Position numbers and translations under genes: made by a program
DNA from: Thalassobaculum sp. OXR-137
GTDB lineage: Bacteria > Pseudomonadota > Alphaproteobacteria > Thalassobaculales > Thalassobaculaceae
Assembly (NCBI RefSeq): GCF_034377285.1
Contig: NZ_CP139716.1
Coordinates: forward strand, 105,011 to 169,010
Length of the DNA: 64,000 nucleotides
Direction: 5' to 3'
Shown: positions 8,424-16,859 of the stretch, one piece after another
How the letters are laid out: every line of letters begins with the position of its first letter
Numbering within the stretch: the first letter of the stretch is position 1
Notes under the pieces: generated by a model
Database searches by the model: none
What the model was told of the DNA's origin: nothing
Seen by the model: only the letters and a program-made list of their open reading frames with translations

Positions 8424-9098
8424 ATGGCTACCCCAACGATCGGCAGGGCGGCGAAGGCGGCAGGCGTGCGGATCGCGACGATCCGGTTCTATGAGCGCCG
8501 GGGCTTGATTGCGCAGCCACGCAAGCCGGAGAACGGATACCGAACCTATTCGCCAGAGACGGTGGACCGCATTCGGTTCATCCGGCAGGCGCAGGAGATC
8601 GGTTTTTCGCTGGCGGAGATCGAAGAGCTTCTGTCGTTGCGCGCCGACCCCAACGCCGACTGCGCCGATGTGCGCGGTCGCGCGATCGAGAAGCGCGCCG
8701 AGGTGCAGACCAAGCTCGATCGGCTTTCGCAAATGCGCGAGGCGCTCGACGACTTGATCGCGAGCTGTCCGGGCGGCGGCGACGTCAAGGCCTGCACGAT
8801 CCTCGACGCCATGCAGCGCGAAGCGAGCGCCGCCGATCCCGAGTCCCCAACGTCCACGTTCGAGAAAGGCAGCCGAGCGATGAAGACCACGATCCTGACC
8901 ATCGAGGGCATGCACTGCGACGGGTGTGCCCGCACGATTGAGGCGCTGCTCTCGCGCGTCCCGGGCGTGCGCAAGGCCGAAGCCTCGTTCGACGAGCGCC
9001 AGGCGCGCGTTTTGCACGACCAGACCTCGTCCTCGGCGGGCGACCTTGCGGCGGCGATTGCCAAGGGCGGCTTCACGGCGGGCGAATCCGACAAATGA
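8424..9098 (+). CDS. MerR regulator fused to a C-terminal HMA domain
   Basis: 224 residues. Residues 1-70 form a MerR winged helix (TIGRAAKAAGVRIATIRFYE), followed by the dimer helix. Cys80, Cys115 and Cys124 have the 35- and 9-residue spacing of the Hg(II) ligands of classical MerR. After a linker (about 131-152), residues 153-220 are a complete HMA domain with GMHCDGC (Cys165, Cys168). Such a fusion would put a metal chaperone domain on the sensor. An internal ATG at 8880, with GAAAGG ten bases upstream, could also give the HMA domain alone. The stop overlaps the next start (ATGA). Mercury as inducer is inferred from Cys spacing. Confidence 0.9.
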   Translation: MATPTIGRAAKAAGVRIATIRFYERRGLIAQPRKPENGYRTYSPETVDRIRFIRQAQEIGFSLAEIEELLSLRADPNADCADVRGRAIEKRAEVQTKLDRLSQMREALDDLIASCPGGGDVKACTILDAMQREASAADPESPTSTFEKGSRAMKTTILTIEGMHCDGCARTIEALLSRVPGVRKAEASFDERQARVLHDQTSSSAGDLAAAIAKGGFTAGESDK

Positions 9099-9781
9099 TC
9101 GAGCCGAGCTTCCTTGGCGTGGTCGCGATCCCGGCCGGCCTCGGCCTGATCGGATTTGTCGAGCCCTGCTCGATCGGGTCGAGCCTCGTCTTCGTGAAGT
9201 ATCTCGAAGGCAAGAGCGCGGCGGCTAAGCTCGCGGAGACCGCCCTGTTCGCGTTCGCGCGCGCGATTTTCATCGGAGTGCTGGGCGTTCTTGCCGCCGT
9301 GATCGGCTCGATGTTCCTTGACCTCCAGAAGAGCGGCTGGCTGATGCTGGGCGCCCTCTATGTCGCGCTGGGTCTGCTGCTCGCGACGGGGCGCGCCCGC
9401 GCCTTGATGGTCTCGCTGGGACCCAGCCTCAAGCGGCTGAGCGGGCTCGGCGGGTCCGCGAGTCTCGGCCTGCTGTTCGGACTCAATATCCCGGCCTGCG
9501 CCGCGCCACTTCTCCTGGCGCTTCTGGCGGGGGCAGCTGCCTCGGGCGCGGCGACCGCCCTGGCGGGCTTCGTCGCCTTGGCCGTCTTCGGCCTGTTCCT
9601 GTCACTGCCGCTGGTCGCCGTGGTGTTGATCCCGGCGGCGCGCGGTCTGCTCGACCGTTTCGCCGCACTCTCGGGACGGTATCCGATCGTGGCGGGGCTG
9701 GTCCTCATCGCGCTCGGCGCGTGGTCGATCTGGTTCGGTCTGTTCGCCGACATCGATCCGGTGAAGGCCTCCGCCGCATGA
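9095..9781 (+). CDS. CcdA/DsbD-type membrane protein linked to metal transport
   Basis: 228 residues, about six membrane helices, with two Pro-Cys motifs at the expected positions for the CcdA superfamily: VEPCSIG (Cys25) in helix 1 and NIPACAAP (Cys135) in helix 4. It differs clearly from the CcdA at 7526, and its loops are short. Placed between the MerR-HMA regulator and a P1B ATPase with overlapping or close starts, it may move metal or electrons across the membrane; MerT-like metal transport by this type of protein is a hypothesis. Confidence 0.82.
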   Translation: MIEPSFLGVVAIPAGLGLIGFVEPCSIGSSLVFVKYLEGKSAAAKLAETALFAFARAIFIGVLGVLAAVIGSMFLDLQKSGWLMLGALYVALGLLLATGRARALMVSLGPSLKRLSGLGGSASLGLLFGLNIPACAAPLLLALLAGAAASGAATALAGFVALAVFGLFLSLPLVAVVLIPAARGLLDRFAALSGRYPIVAGLVLIALGAWSIWFGLFADIDPVKASAA

Positions 9782-9794
9782 AAGGACGCATGCC

Positions 9795-12233
9795 ATGAAG
9801 ACAACCACTGTCTCCCATAAGGCATCGACGCCGTGGAGCGAGGAGCCTTCCGAGCGCCCGGGCCGCGCGCGCATCGGCGGGCTGCACTGCTCGCTATGCA
9901 CCGGCACCATCGAAAAAGCGCTCGGCCGGCAGGCGGGCGTCGACAAGGTCGCAGTCAGCCTGACCCACGAGCAGGCGCTGGTCGAATACGATCCGCAGGC
10001 GACGACACCGGACGCTCTGCTCGGGACGCTTCGCGACATCGGCTACACGATCCACGACCCGAACAAGCTGCGCCCCTTCGAGGAGGAGGAGCGCGAGCTC
10101 GTCACCGAGGGTCGCCGGTTCCTCACCGCGACGGCGTTCAGCTTGCTTTCCATCGCCTTAATCACCGATCCGGCCGGCCCCCTGTCCTTGATCCTGCCGG
10201 CGCTGGCGACGGTCAGCCTCGTCGCCTTCGTTTTCCTGGTGCTCCGGGCGCGTGGGCTGTGGCCTGCGAGCGCCGGGGCGGGAAGTCTCGGCGCGGTCAC
10301 GATTGGTCTGCTCGCCCTCAAGAGCGACGGGACACTTGCCGGCGCCACGCCTTGGATCGTCGGCGGAATCGCCGCCGCCCTCGTCTTCGGCGTCGCCCGG
10401 CACATCCTGGTGATGGCATTTCAGGCGCTGCGCCGCGGCATCCTGAACCAGCACGTGCTGCTGGAGGCCGGCGCCTTCGCCGGACTGGCCGGCGGATTCA
10501 TCGGCCTCGCTCTGGACCGTCCTGGCTATCCGACTGCGCCGTTCTTCGCAGTCGCGGTCATGGTCGCGACCTATCACATCTTCTCCGAGTGGCTGTCGCT
10601 GATCGTCAAGACGCGATCCTCGCAAGCGGTCAAGCGTCTGCTCGACCTTCAGCCGGACACCGCCCGCGTTCAGCGCGACGGCCGCGAAACGGAGGTCGCG
10701 CTTTCGGAGGTGGCACAAGAGGACGTGGTGCGCGTCCGGCCCGGCGAGCGCTTGCCCGTGGACGGCGAGGTCGTCGAGGGCCGCTCGGCGGTGGACCAGT
10801 CGCTGGTCACCGGCGAGCCGATGCCGGTCGAGCGGCAGGAGGGCGACACGGTCATCGGCGGCACCATCAACGGCAACGGCACCCTGCTGATCCGGGTCAC
10901 GGCCGTCGGCACGGAGAGCTTCTTGCAACGCGTCGCGCGCGAAGTCGAAGATGCCCGTGCCCTCAAGCCCGGCCTGCTGCATCTCGTGGACCGCGTGCTC
11001 AGGGTCTACACGCCTGCCGTGCTCACAATTTCGGTCGTCTCTTTCCTCGGTTGGGCGCTTCTGCCGCAAATGTTCGGCTTTACGCCGGACTTACAGCGCG
11101 CGGTGTTTGCGGGCCTCAGCGTGCTCGTAATGGGCTATCCATGCGCCGTCGGCATCTCTGCGCCGCTGTCGATCGTGCGCGGGGCAGGGGAGGCGGCTGA
11201 GAAGGGCATCCTGATGCGCACCGGCGAGGCGTTCCAGGGCTACCGGCTGGTTCGCCAGATTGCCTTCGACAAGACCGGTACGCTGACCGAGGGGCGCCCG
11301 CGCGTCCAGGAGGTCGAGGCGGTGTCGGGGGATACCGATGGGCTTCTCGCCCTCGCCGCAGCCGCCGAAGCGGCATCGGAACATCCTCTGGCTGAAGCCG
11401 TGGTTGAGGCAGCCTTCGAGGCGGGCCTGACACCGCCCGACGCCGAGACCTTCGAAGCGACGCCGGGCAAGGGCGTCACAGCACGTATCGACGGCACGAC
11501 CGTGCTGGTCGGCAACCCACGCTTCATATCGGAGAGCGGTGTCGAGCTCACGTCGATGGAACGACGGATTTGCATACTTGAGGACAAGGGACGCACGGTC
11601 ATTGTAGTCGTTCGGGACGGCGAGTTCATTGGACTTCTGGCGCTCGGCGACGCACCGCGTGACGATGCGGCCAATACAATCACCCGGCTTCGCGACGCCG
11701 GTGTTCGCACCGTGCTCGTCACCGGCGATAACGAGCGAACAGCAGCCCGCGTCGCCAAAGATCTCGGACTCGACGAGGTGCATGCCGGGGTGCTGCCGGG
11801 GGAAAAGGCCGAGCTGATCCGAGATCTCCAGAAACGCGGGCGCACGGCGATGGTCGGCGACGGGATCAACGACGCGCCAGCACTGATGCAAGCCGATGTC
11901 GGCATCGCCATGGGCTCGGGCACCGACATCGCCATCGACGCCGCCGACATCATCATTCTCAACGACCACATATCGAACGTCGCCGAGGCGCGCGAAATCA
12001 GCCGCGAGGGATATCGGAAAATGCTCCAGAATGTCTCGCTCGCCGTCCTGTTCAACGGCATCGGCGTACCGGTCGCCGCGACAGGCCTTCTCTATCCCGT
12101 CTGGGCGATGGTCGCCATGGCCGCGAGCGTGACCGCGATCTTTGTCAACTCGCTCTGGGGCCGGCCTAGCCTGTTCTTTGACGCGATCCTCAGCGTCGGA
12201 CGGCCGTTGCCGGAGCGCGAAGAGCCGGCTTGA
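9795..12233 (+). CDS. P1B-type metal ATPase with YPC membrane motif
   Basis: 812-residue metal-pumping ATPase. An N-terminal HMA domain carries GGLHCSLC (Cys32, Cys35). The actuator has SLVTGEPMPVE, the phosphorylation site is DKTGTLTEG (Asp492), the nucleotide domain has the HPLAEA motif, and the hinge is GDGINDAP. The intramembrane metal motif is Tyr448-Pro449-Cys450 in place of the usual CPC, SPC, TPC or CPH, so ion selectivity cannot be read from the known subgroups. The ATG at 9795 follows AAAGGACGC. It ends the MerR-HMA operon. Mercury or another soft metal is likely from context. Confidence 0.93.
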   Translation: MKTTTVSHKASTPWSEEPSERPGRARIGGLHCSLCTGTIEKALGRQAGVDKVAVSLTHEQALVEYDPQATTPDALLGTLRDIGYTIHDPNKLRPFEEEERELVTEGRRFLTATAFSLLSIALITDPAGPLSLILPALATVSLVAFVFLVLRARGLWPASAGAGSLGAVTIGLLALKSDGTLAGATPWIVGGIAAALVFGVARHILVMAFQALRRGILNQHVLLEAGAFAGLAGGFIGLALDRPGYPTAPFFAVAVMVATYHIFSEWLSLIVKTRSSQAVKRLLDLQPDTARVQRDGRETEVALSEVAQEDVVRVRPGERLPVDGEVVEGRSAVDQSLVTGEPMPVERQEGDTVIGGTINGNGTLLIRVTAVGTESFLQRVAREVEDARALKPGLLHLVDRVLRVYTPAVLTISVVSFLGWALLPQMFGFTPDLQRAVFAGLSVLVMGYPCAVGISAPLSIVRGAGEAAEKGILMRTGEAFQGYRLVRQIAFDKTGTLTEGRPRVQEVEAVSGDTDGLLALAAAAEAASEHPLAEAVVEAAFEAGLTPPDAETFEATPGKGVTARIDGTTVLVGNPRFISESGVELTSMERRICILEDKGRTVIVVVRDGEFIGLLALGDAPRDDAANTITRLRDAGVRTVLVTGDNERTAARVAKDLGLDEVHAGVLPGEKAELIRDLQKRGRTAMVGDGINDAPALMQADVGIAMGSGTDIAIDAADIIILNDHISNVAEAREISREGYRKMLQNVSLAVLFNGIGVPVAATGLLYPVWAMVAMAASVTAIFVNSLWGRPSLFFDAILSVGRPLPEREEPA

Positions 12234-12594
12234 TGGATGAAAAAACGGTCGGAATTGAAGGCTCCGGCCACCCACGACGGCGCTGCCCCAACTGGCTGGG
12301 CGCGGCGATCGGCCTCGGCCTGCTCGCCTGGCGATCACACTGGAGCAGGCCATCCGGGGCTGGATGTGGCGCCAGATCCTGACGCCTGTCGGCGACGGCC
12401 GGACATCGCACCTGGAGACTGATTGGAACGTGGGGAGTGCTCCTGACAGACCGTTCGTCGCGTACGGTTGGGTGAGAGAGAACGAGGGATTGGTGGGGCC
12501 GGGAGCATAGGATGGGTTAGAAGCTGGAATTGGTCGAGACGGGCGGGGGCATGACGAGGTGGCAGCTCCACCGTCCACTCCTCACAATGGCCGT
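12234..12594. other. Gap between convergent genes
   Basis: 361 bp between the convergent ATPase and cyclase genes. A short open stretch after 12237 looks like a decayed small membrane protein (a WLGAAIGLGLLAW-like segment in one frame), but no start or stop frames it. On the minus strand a weak GGTGG/CCACC hairpin (about 12557-12571) follows the cyclase gene. I see no gene here. Confidence 0.4.
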
Positions 12595-13878
12595 TCAGCG
12601 CATCAGGCCCATCGCTTCTATGGGAGTAGTTCGACCACGAAGCGTGTGCTCGCCGAGTGCAGACCATCTCGCCCCGTCATTCGGTATCCCGGCTTCGTTC
12701 AGTAGCGTCCGCGAAGTGACGAGGGGACAATCCGTTTCACGACTGAGCCGCTCCAGCCGCTCGGCCACGTTCACCGTATCTCCGATGACGGTATATTCGA
12801 GCAGCCGCCCGCTTCCCAGGACGCCTACAAACACTTCGCCGTAGTGACCGCCGATGCCGATCTCGATTCCCGCTTCACCTGAACTCATTCGCTCCTTTGA
12901 CCACTCTGCCACCGTCTTCAGGACATCTACGCCGCACTCAACGGCGCCCCTAGCGTCATCAGGACCTGAGATTGGTGCGCCGAAAACAACCATCACCGCA
13001 TCGCCGATGAACTTGTCAACGGTTCCACCGTGGCGGAAAACGCATTCGGTGACACGCTCCCTGAACTCGGACAACATCGTGCCGAGTTCCTCCGGGGACA
13101 TGGTCTCGGCCATCGACGTGAAGCCCTTAATATCGACGAACAGGACCGCCACGGGCTGTCTCAGGCCGGATGAAAGGCCATTGAGTTCGTCGCGGCTCAA
13201 CCTCTCAGCGATCCGCGGGGAAAAGAAGCGGGAAAGACGGGCGCTGCGCGCCGCCTGATCGATAGAACGGAGTAGCAGCCGCCTGGTTCGGTAAACGCCT
13301 AGTACCAGGATCGTGCCAGCCGTCGCGACCAGCACCGGTGGCAGGACATCGAATGCGAAGATCTCCCCCATGGGCCGAAGCCCCGTTGCAGCCATGCGTT
13401 GCGGCATCGCCATAGGCATACCCGGGAACGGCAGCAACGATGTTACAAGCACCGAAATCAAGAAGAGCGCCACGATGTACGCGATAAGCGCCGGCTGGTA
13501 GCGCATCGACGCATGGATCAGGACCACGAACATCAGCGTGGAGGCAGGCACGGAGCCCATCCCCGCACTCAATCCCATCGTGTTTGCCATGATGTGCATG
13601 TGGGTCACGATCAGGACCACGTCGAATGTAGCAAACGCGAAGGGCAAGATCGGGTGATACAACCTGCGCCAGGCCAGAACCAGGCTCGCCCCTGTGGCTA
13701 AGCCGTACAGACCGATATCGATCACCGCCCCCTGGTGGATCCCACCATCAGTCGCGGACAGTGCAACTGTCGCCACAAGGACCACGAAGATACCGACCCG
13801 AACGAATGCCGAGAGTAGGTCGGCTTGCATTTCCGATGCCCGTAGCTCCGGGAGTCGATCTAGTGCGAACCGTTTCAT
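12595..13878 (-). CDS. Membrane-bound class III adenylate/guanylate cyclase
   Basis: 427 residues. The N-terminal half (about 20-215) has six hydrophobic helices with a Met/His-containing loop (THMHIMANTMGLSAGMG); a short linker leads to the class III catalytic domain (about 240-425). Metal-binding aspartates are in FVDIKGFTSM and FIGDAVMVVFG, and the transition-state residues are in YTVIGDTVNVAERLE. It makes cAMP or cGMP from the cytosolic face. The ATG overlaps the stop of the APC permease (ATGA), so the two are coupled. The Met/His-rich membrane loop could sense copper, but this is only suggestive. Confidence 0.92.
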   Translation of the reverse strand: MKRFALDRLPELRASEMQADLLSAFVRVGIFVVLVATVALSATDGGIHQGAVIDIGLYGLATGASLVLAWRRLYHPILPFAFATFDVVLIVTHMHIMANTMGLSAGMGSVPASTLMFVVLIHASMRYQPALIAYIVALFLISVLVTSLLPFPGMPMAMPQRMAATGLRPMGEIFAFDVLPPVLVATAGTILVLGVYRTRRLLLRSIDQAARSARLSRFFSPRIAERLSRDELNGLSSGLRQPVAVLFVDIKGFTSMAETMSPEELGTMLSEFRERVTECVFRHGGTVDKFIGDAVMVVFGAPISGPDDARGAVECGVDVLKTVAEWSKERMSSGEAGIEIGIGGHYGEVFVGVLGSGRLLEYTVIGDTVNVAERLERLSRETDCPLVTSRTLLNEAGIPNDGARWSALGEHTLRGRTTPIEAMGLMR

Positions 13879-15200
13879 CCGTGCCCCGCATCATGGCCGT
13901 TGTCGCCCTCGCCCAGCCATCGGCGGAGATAGATCCGCTGAAAGGCGAAGACACAGACCATGGCGACAACCGCAATGACGACGATGACCGGATCCGACTG
14001 CCATTTCATCACCGCGAACGCGCCGAGAACTAAGACGTCCAATAGGATCGCAATGAGCATCACCCAGCCCTGCGCGCCGATCTCGTGCTTCAGCCACCGG
14101 TACACGCCAACATGGATCGCGATGTCCATGACCAAGTAGAAAAAAGCGCCGAGTGAGGCGATACGACTGAGGTCGAAAAAAACAGTGAGCACCGCTGCGG
14201 CGACCACGGTATAGACCAGGGTATGGTCGCGGATCCCACCAGGCATGCCGAAATGGCTGTGTGGTATCATCTTCATGTCGGTCAGCATGGCGAGCATCCG
14301 CGACACCGCGAAGATGCTGGCAAGCAGACCGGACGCGGTCGCCAGAACGGCGAGGGCGACCGTAAAATAGAAGCCGTATAACCCGAGTGTCGGTTGCGCC
14401 GCCTCCGCGAGAGCGTAATCCTTTGCAGCGACGATCTCGTCGAGCGAAAGACTGGAGCCGACCGCGAAGGCGACGAGCAGGTAGACGACAACGCAGACAA
14501 GGATCGATACGGTGATCGCGCGGCCGACATTGCGATGCGGATCTACCATCTCAGCGCCGCTGTTGGTGATCGTCGTGAAGCCCTTGAACGCCAGAATTGA
14601 GAGCGCCATCGACGCCACGAAGCCCGTCAACGGCAGGTCGTCGGCTCTGGCTCGTGGTTCGAAGGAGAAGCCCCCGGCCCAAAGCGCCGCCGCCCCGAAG
14701 AACGCGATCCCCCCGATCTTCAAGGCCGCCATGATCAGCGACACGAGGCCGACGGACCGGTTTCCGGAGACGTTAACCAGATAGGCGAAGACAATGAGGC
14801 CGACCCCCAGAACCGGCACGAGCGGGCTGTCAGTGCCAATGTCGAAAGGCCGAAGCACATAGGTTCCGAAGGTTCGCGCGACTAGGCTTTCGTTGATGAC
14901 CATGGACAGCGCCATGAGAACCGCCGCGCCGGCCGCAATCCCGCCAGGGCCGTAGGCTTTCTGGAGGATCATCCCGATGCCACCGGCCGAAGGATACGCG
15001 TTCGACATCTTCACGTAGGTGTAAGCGCTGAACCCGGTCACCAGCGCACCGGCAACGAAAGACAGCGGAAACAACGGACCCGCCAGATCTGCGATCTGCC
15101 CGGTGAGGGCGAAGATTCCGGCGCCGATCATCACGCCAGTTCCCATCGAGATGCCGTCGATCAGCGTGATGCTGTTCTTCTGGTAAGTGCTGGAGGCCAT
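13875..15200 (-). CDS. APC-superfamily amino acid/polyamine permease
   Basis: 441 residues, about twelve helices, with the APC helix 1 signature (GTGVMIGAGIFALTGQIADLAG). It is a secondary transporter for amino acids, polyamines or related cations; the substrate cannot be read from sequence. I choose the ATG at 15200, preceded by GGGGACGAC, because the longer frame adds a charged non-membrane extension. It lies between the CBS-BON gene (76 bp upstream) and the cyclase gene, which it overlaps. Confidence 0.88.
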   Translation of the reverse strand: MASSTYQKNSITLIDGISMGTGVMIGAGIFALTGQIADLAGPLFPLSFVAGALVTGFSAYTYVKMSNAYPSAGGIGMILQKAYGPGGIAAGAAVLMALSMVINESLVARTFGTYVLRPFDIGTDSPLVPVLGVGLIVFAYLVNVSGNRSVGLVSLIMAALKIGGIAFFGAAALWAGGFSFEPRARADDLPLTGFVASMALSILAFKGFTTITNSGAEMVDPHRNVGRAITVSILVCVVVYLLVAFAVGSSLSLDEIVAAKDYALAEAAQPTLGLYGFYFTVALAVLATASGLLASIFAVSRMLAMLTDMKMIPHSHFGMPGGIRDHTLVYTVVAAAVLTVFFDLSRIASLGAFFYLVMDIAIHVGVYRWLKHEIGAQGWVMLIAILLDVLVLGAFAVMKWQSDPVIVVIAVVAMVCVFAFQRIYLRRWLGEGDNGHDAGHG

Positions 15201-15276
15201 GTCGTCCCCGGTGTTCTGTATAGGTCCAGGCCGTTCGGGTGTTGCCGCCCGAACGGCTGATACGGTAGCCGGGTGT

Positions 15277-15966
15277 TCAGAGTCCCCAGGCCCAGGCTGG
15301 AACATGCCCCAGTTGCAGGTGGACTTCCGACACGCCCGGGGTTTCTTCGACCGCGACCTTCACCGCACGGCTTTCGTCGTCTGTGTCAGTCACACCCCAG
15401 ACCGTCACGACCGCGTCCCTAACGGTGACGTTCAGCAGGGATGGGTCTACCCCTGGAGTCGCGCGGATCGCGTTGACGACGGCCACGCGAAGCGCACGGT
15501 CGTCGCCACTGGGAGCGGACATCTTCTCTGCTGAAGCCAGCCCGTGCAGGAGATTGGCGCGGCTGACGATTCCCATTACCCGGCCGTCCTCGACCACCGG
15601 AACACGCTTGATCCGGCGGGTCTCCAGAGTCTTCGCGATCTCGTGCACCGGCGTCGTTGGCGCAACAGTGACGACATCCCGGGTCATGATGTCCTCGGCC
15701 TTTGTGCCATGCACCTTCACGAAATCTGCGGCAGCTGTGCTTGACCCTGTGAATGCCTCAAGCCACCAGGAACCTCTACGGTCACCTTCATTCTGCAGCC
15801 GCCTCATCAGGTCGCCTTCGCTGACCAACCCGGCCAAGCGATTGTGGGGGTCAACAACCGGAACTGCACTGATCCGGTTGTTGAGCAGGGTTTGAGCGAT
15901 TTCTTCGACGGTGGTTCCGGGGGAGACCGTCACCACGCGGTCCGTCATGACATCTATTGCAAGCAT
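15277..15966 (-). CDS. CBS-pair protein with C-terminal BON domain
   Basis: 229 residues: CBS motif 1 at about 1-60 (AIDVMTDRVVTVSP), CBS motif 2 at about 90-150 (AEDIMTRDVVTVAP) and a BON domain at about 160-225. Soluble CBS pairs bind adenine nucleotides; BON domains bind phospholipid or ligands. The pattern is that of stress-linked CBS-BON proteins that regulate neighbours. Here it precedes a permease and a cyclase, so nucleotide-responsive control is plausible but unproven. Confidence 0.9.
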   Translation of the reverse strand: MLAIDVMTDRVVTVSPGTTVEEIAQTLLNNRISAVPVVDPHNRLAGLVSEGDLMRRLQNEGDRRGSWWLEAFTGSSTAAADFVKVHGTKAEDIMTRDVVTVAPTTPVHEIAKTLETRRIKRVPVVEDGRVMGIVSRANLLHGLASAEKMSAPSGDDRALRVAVVNAIRATPGVDPSLLNVTVRDAVVTVWGVTDTDDESRAVKVAVEETPGVSEVHLQLGHVPAWAWGL

Positions 15967-16089
15967 GGATCCTCACCTTGCTCATGTGCCCGCTGACACC
16001 GGAGAACGAGTAGCCGAACTCGTACCAAGCGGGCGCTAGGACCAGCCGAACCGTGAAGACCAGTGTGTCCGCTCGGTACGGCCGGGGGC

Positions 16090-16125
16090 GGTGATCGGGC
16101 GCCACGACGATGTTGCCCGATCACC
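16090..16125 (-). terminator. Hairpin after copB
   Basis: Perfect 11-bp inverted repeat GGTGATCGGGC (16090-16100) / GCCCGATCACC (16115-16125) with a 14-base loop, located 28 bp after the copB stop. No T-run follows, so it may be a weak or Rho-assisted terminator, or an mRNA 3' stabiliser, separating the cop operon from the CBS gene. Confidence 0.45.
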
Positions 16126-16153
16126 GGACTTGGTCGGATGGCGCGTCAGCGGG

Positions 16154-16855
16154 TCAGAACAGCATCTTCGTGCCGACTACGAAGAACAGGTTGTCCCTCG
16201 CCTCGCCCTCCGCCCGGGCGAGATCGGCTGTCTCACCGAACCGGCGCTCGTAATGGGCGCCGATATATGGCGAGACCGCACGGTCCAGAAGATCGTAGCT
16301 GAGGCGGGCACCGAGCTCGAGTTTCGGCGCAAAGGCGCCGACCCCAAGTTCCGCGTCGTCCCCCAGCGGGGTATCCAACTCGACGCTTGGCGTCAGTATG
16401 ATTCGGTTGGTTATAAGCCCCTCGTACTCGGCCTCGATCCGCACGAAGGAGGTCTCTCCGACATAGAGATCGGCATCGATCTCAAACCATTGCGGAGCCA
16501 GGCCCTTCACCCCGACCACACCGTAGGCGCGATCCTCGCCGCGAGGCGTATCCAGCCGGACGCCGACCACCGCATCGAAGAAGGTGGAGATCGGCTTCTG
16601 AAGACGAAGCTGGTTCTCTAGGGTTTCAAACTGTTTGCCTTCGGTGAGGTACTCCGCCTCGCTGCGCCAGACGACTTTTAGCTCGTCGGTCCCCACCAGG
16701 GCGTCGAAATCCCAGGCATAGAGGTCCGACCCGTCGTCGAACCGACGCTCGGCCTGTTCGACCTGCAGGCCGTAGATCAGAGGTTCGGCCGAGGCCGGGA
16801 CCGTCCAGAGGAGCGCCGGAACCAACGCCGCGGTTACAAGTATATTTCTGCGCAT
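16154..16855 (-). CDS. copB: CopB outer-membrane copper resistance protein
   Basis: 233 residues with a signal peptide (about 1-23) and amphipathic beta-strand repeats ending in a Phe-terminal strand (FFVVGTKMLF), typical of an outer-membrane barrel. It matches CopB/PcoB (GAHYERRFGETADLAR motif). CopB is thought to bind or move copper at the outer membrane. Unlike many CopB proteins the Met-rich N-terminal segment is missing, so this is the short form. The ATG at 16855 is 4 bp after the copA stop. Confidence 0.93.
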   Translation of the reverse strand: MRRNILVTAALVPALLWTVPASAEPLIYGLQVEQAERRFDDGSDLYAWDFDALVGTDELKVVWRSEAEYLTEGKQFETLENQLRLQKPISTFFDAVVGVRLDTPRGEDRAYGVVGVKGLAPQWFEIDADLYVGETSFVRIEAEYEGLITNRIILTPSVELDTPLGDDAELGVGAFAPKLELGARLSYDLLDRAVSPYIGAHYERRFGETADLARAEGEARDNLFFVVGTKMLF

Positions 16856-16859
16856 GATG

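Noticed and set aside
11091..12578. 495-aa open frame antisense to the P1B ATPase
   Set aside because: Shadow of the ATPase; no protein-like motifs and no start signal.
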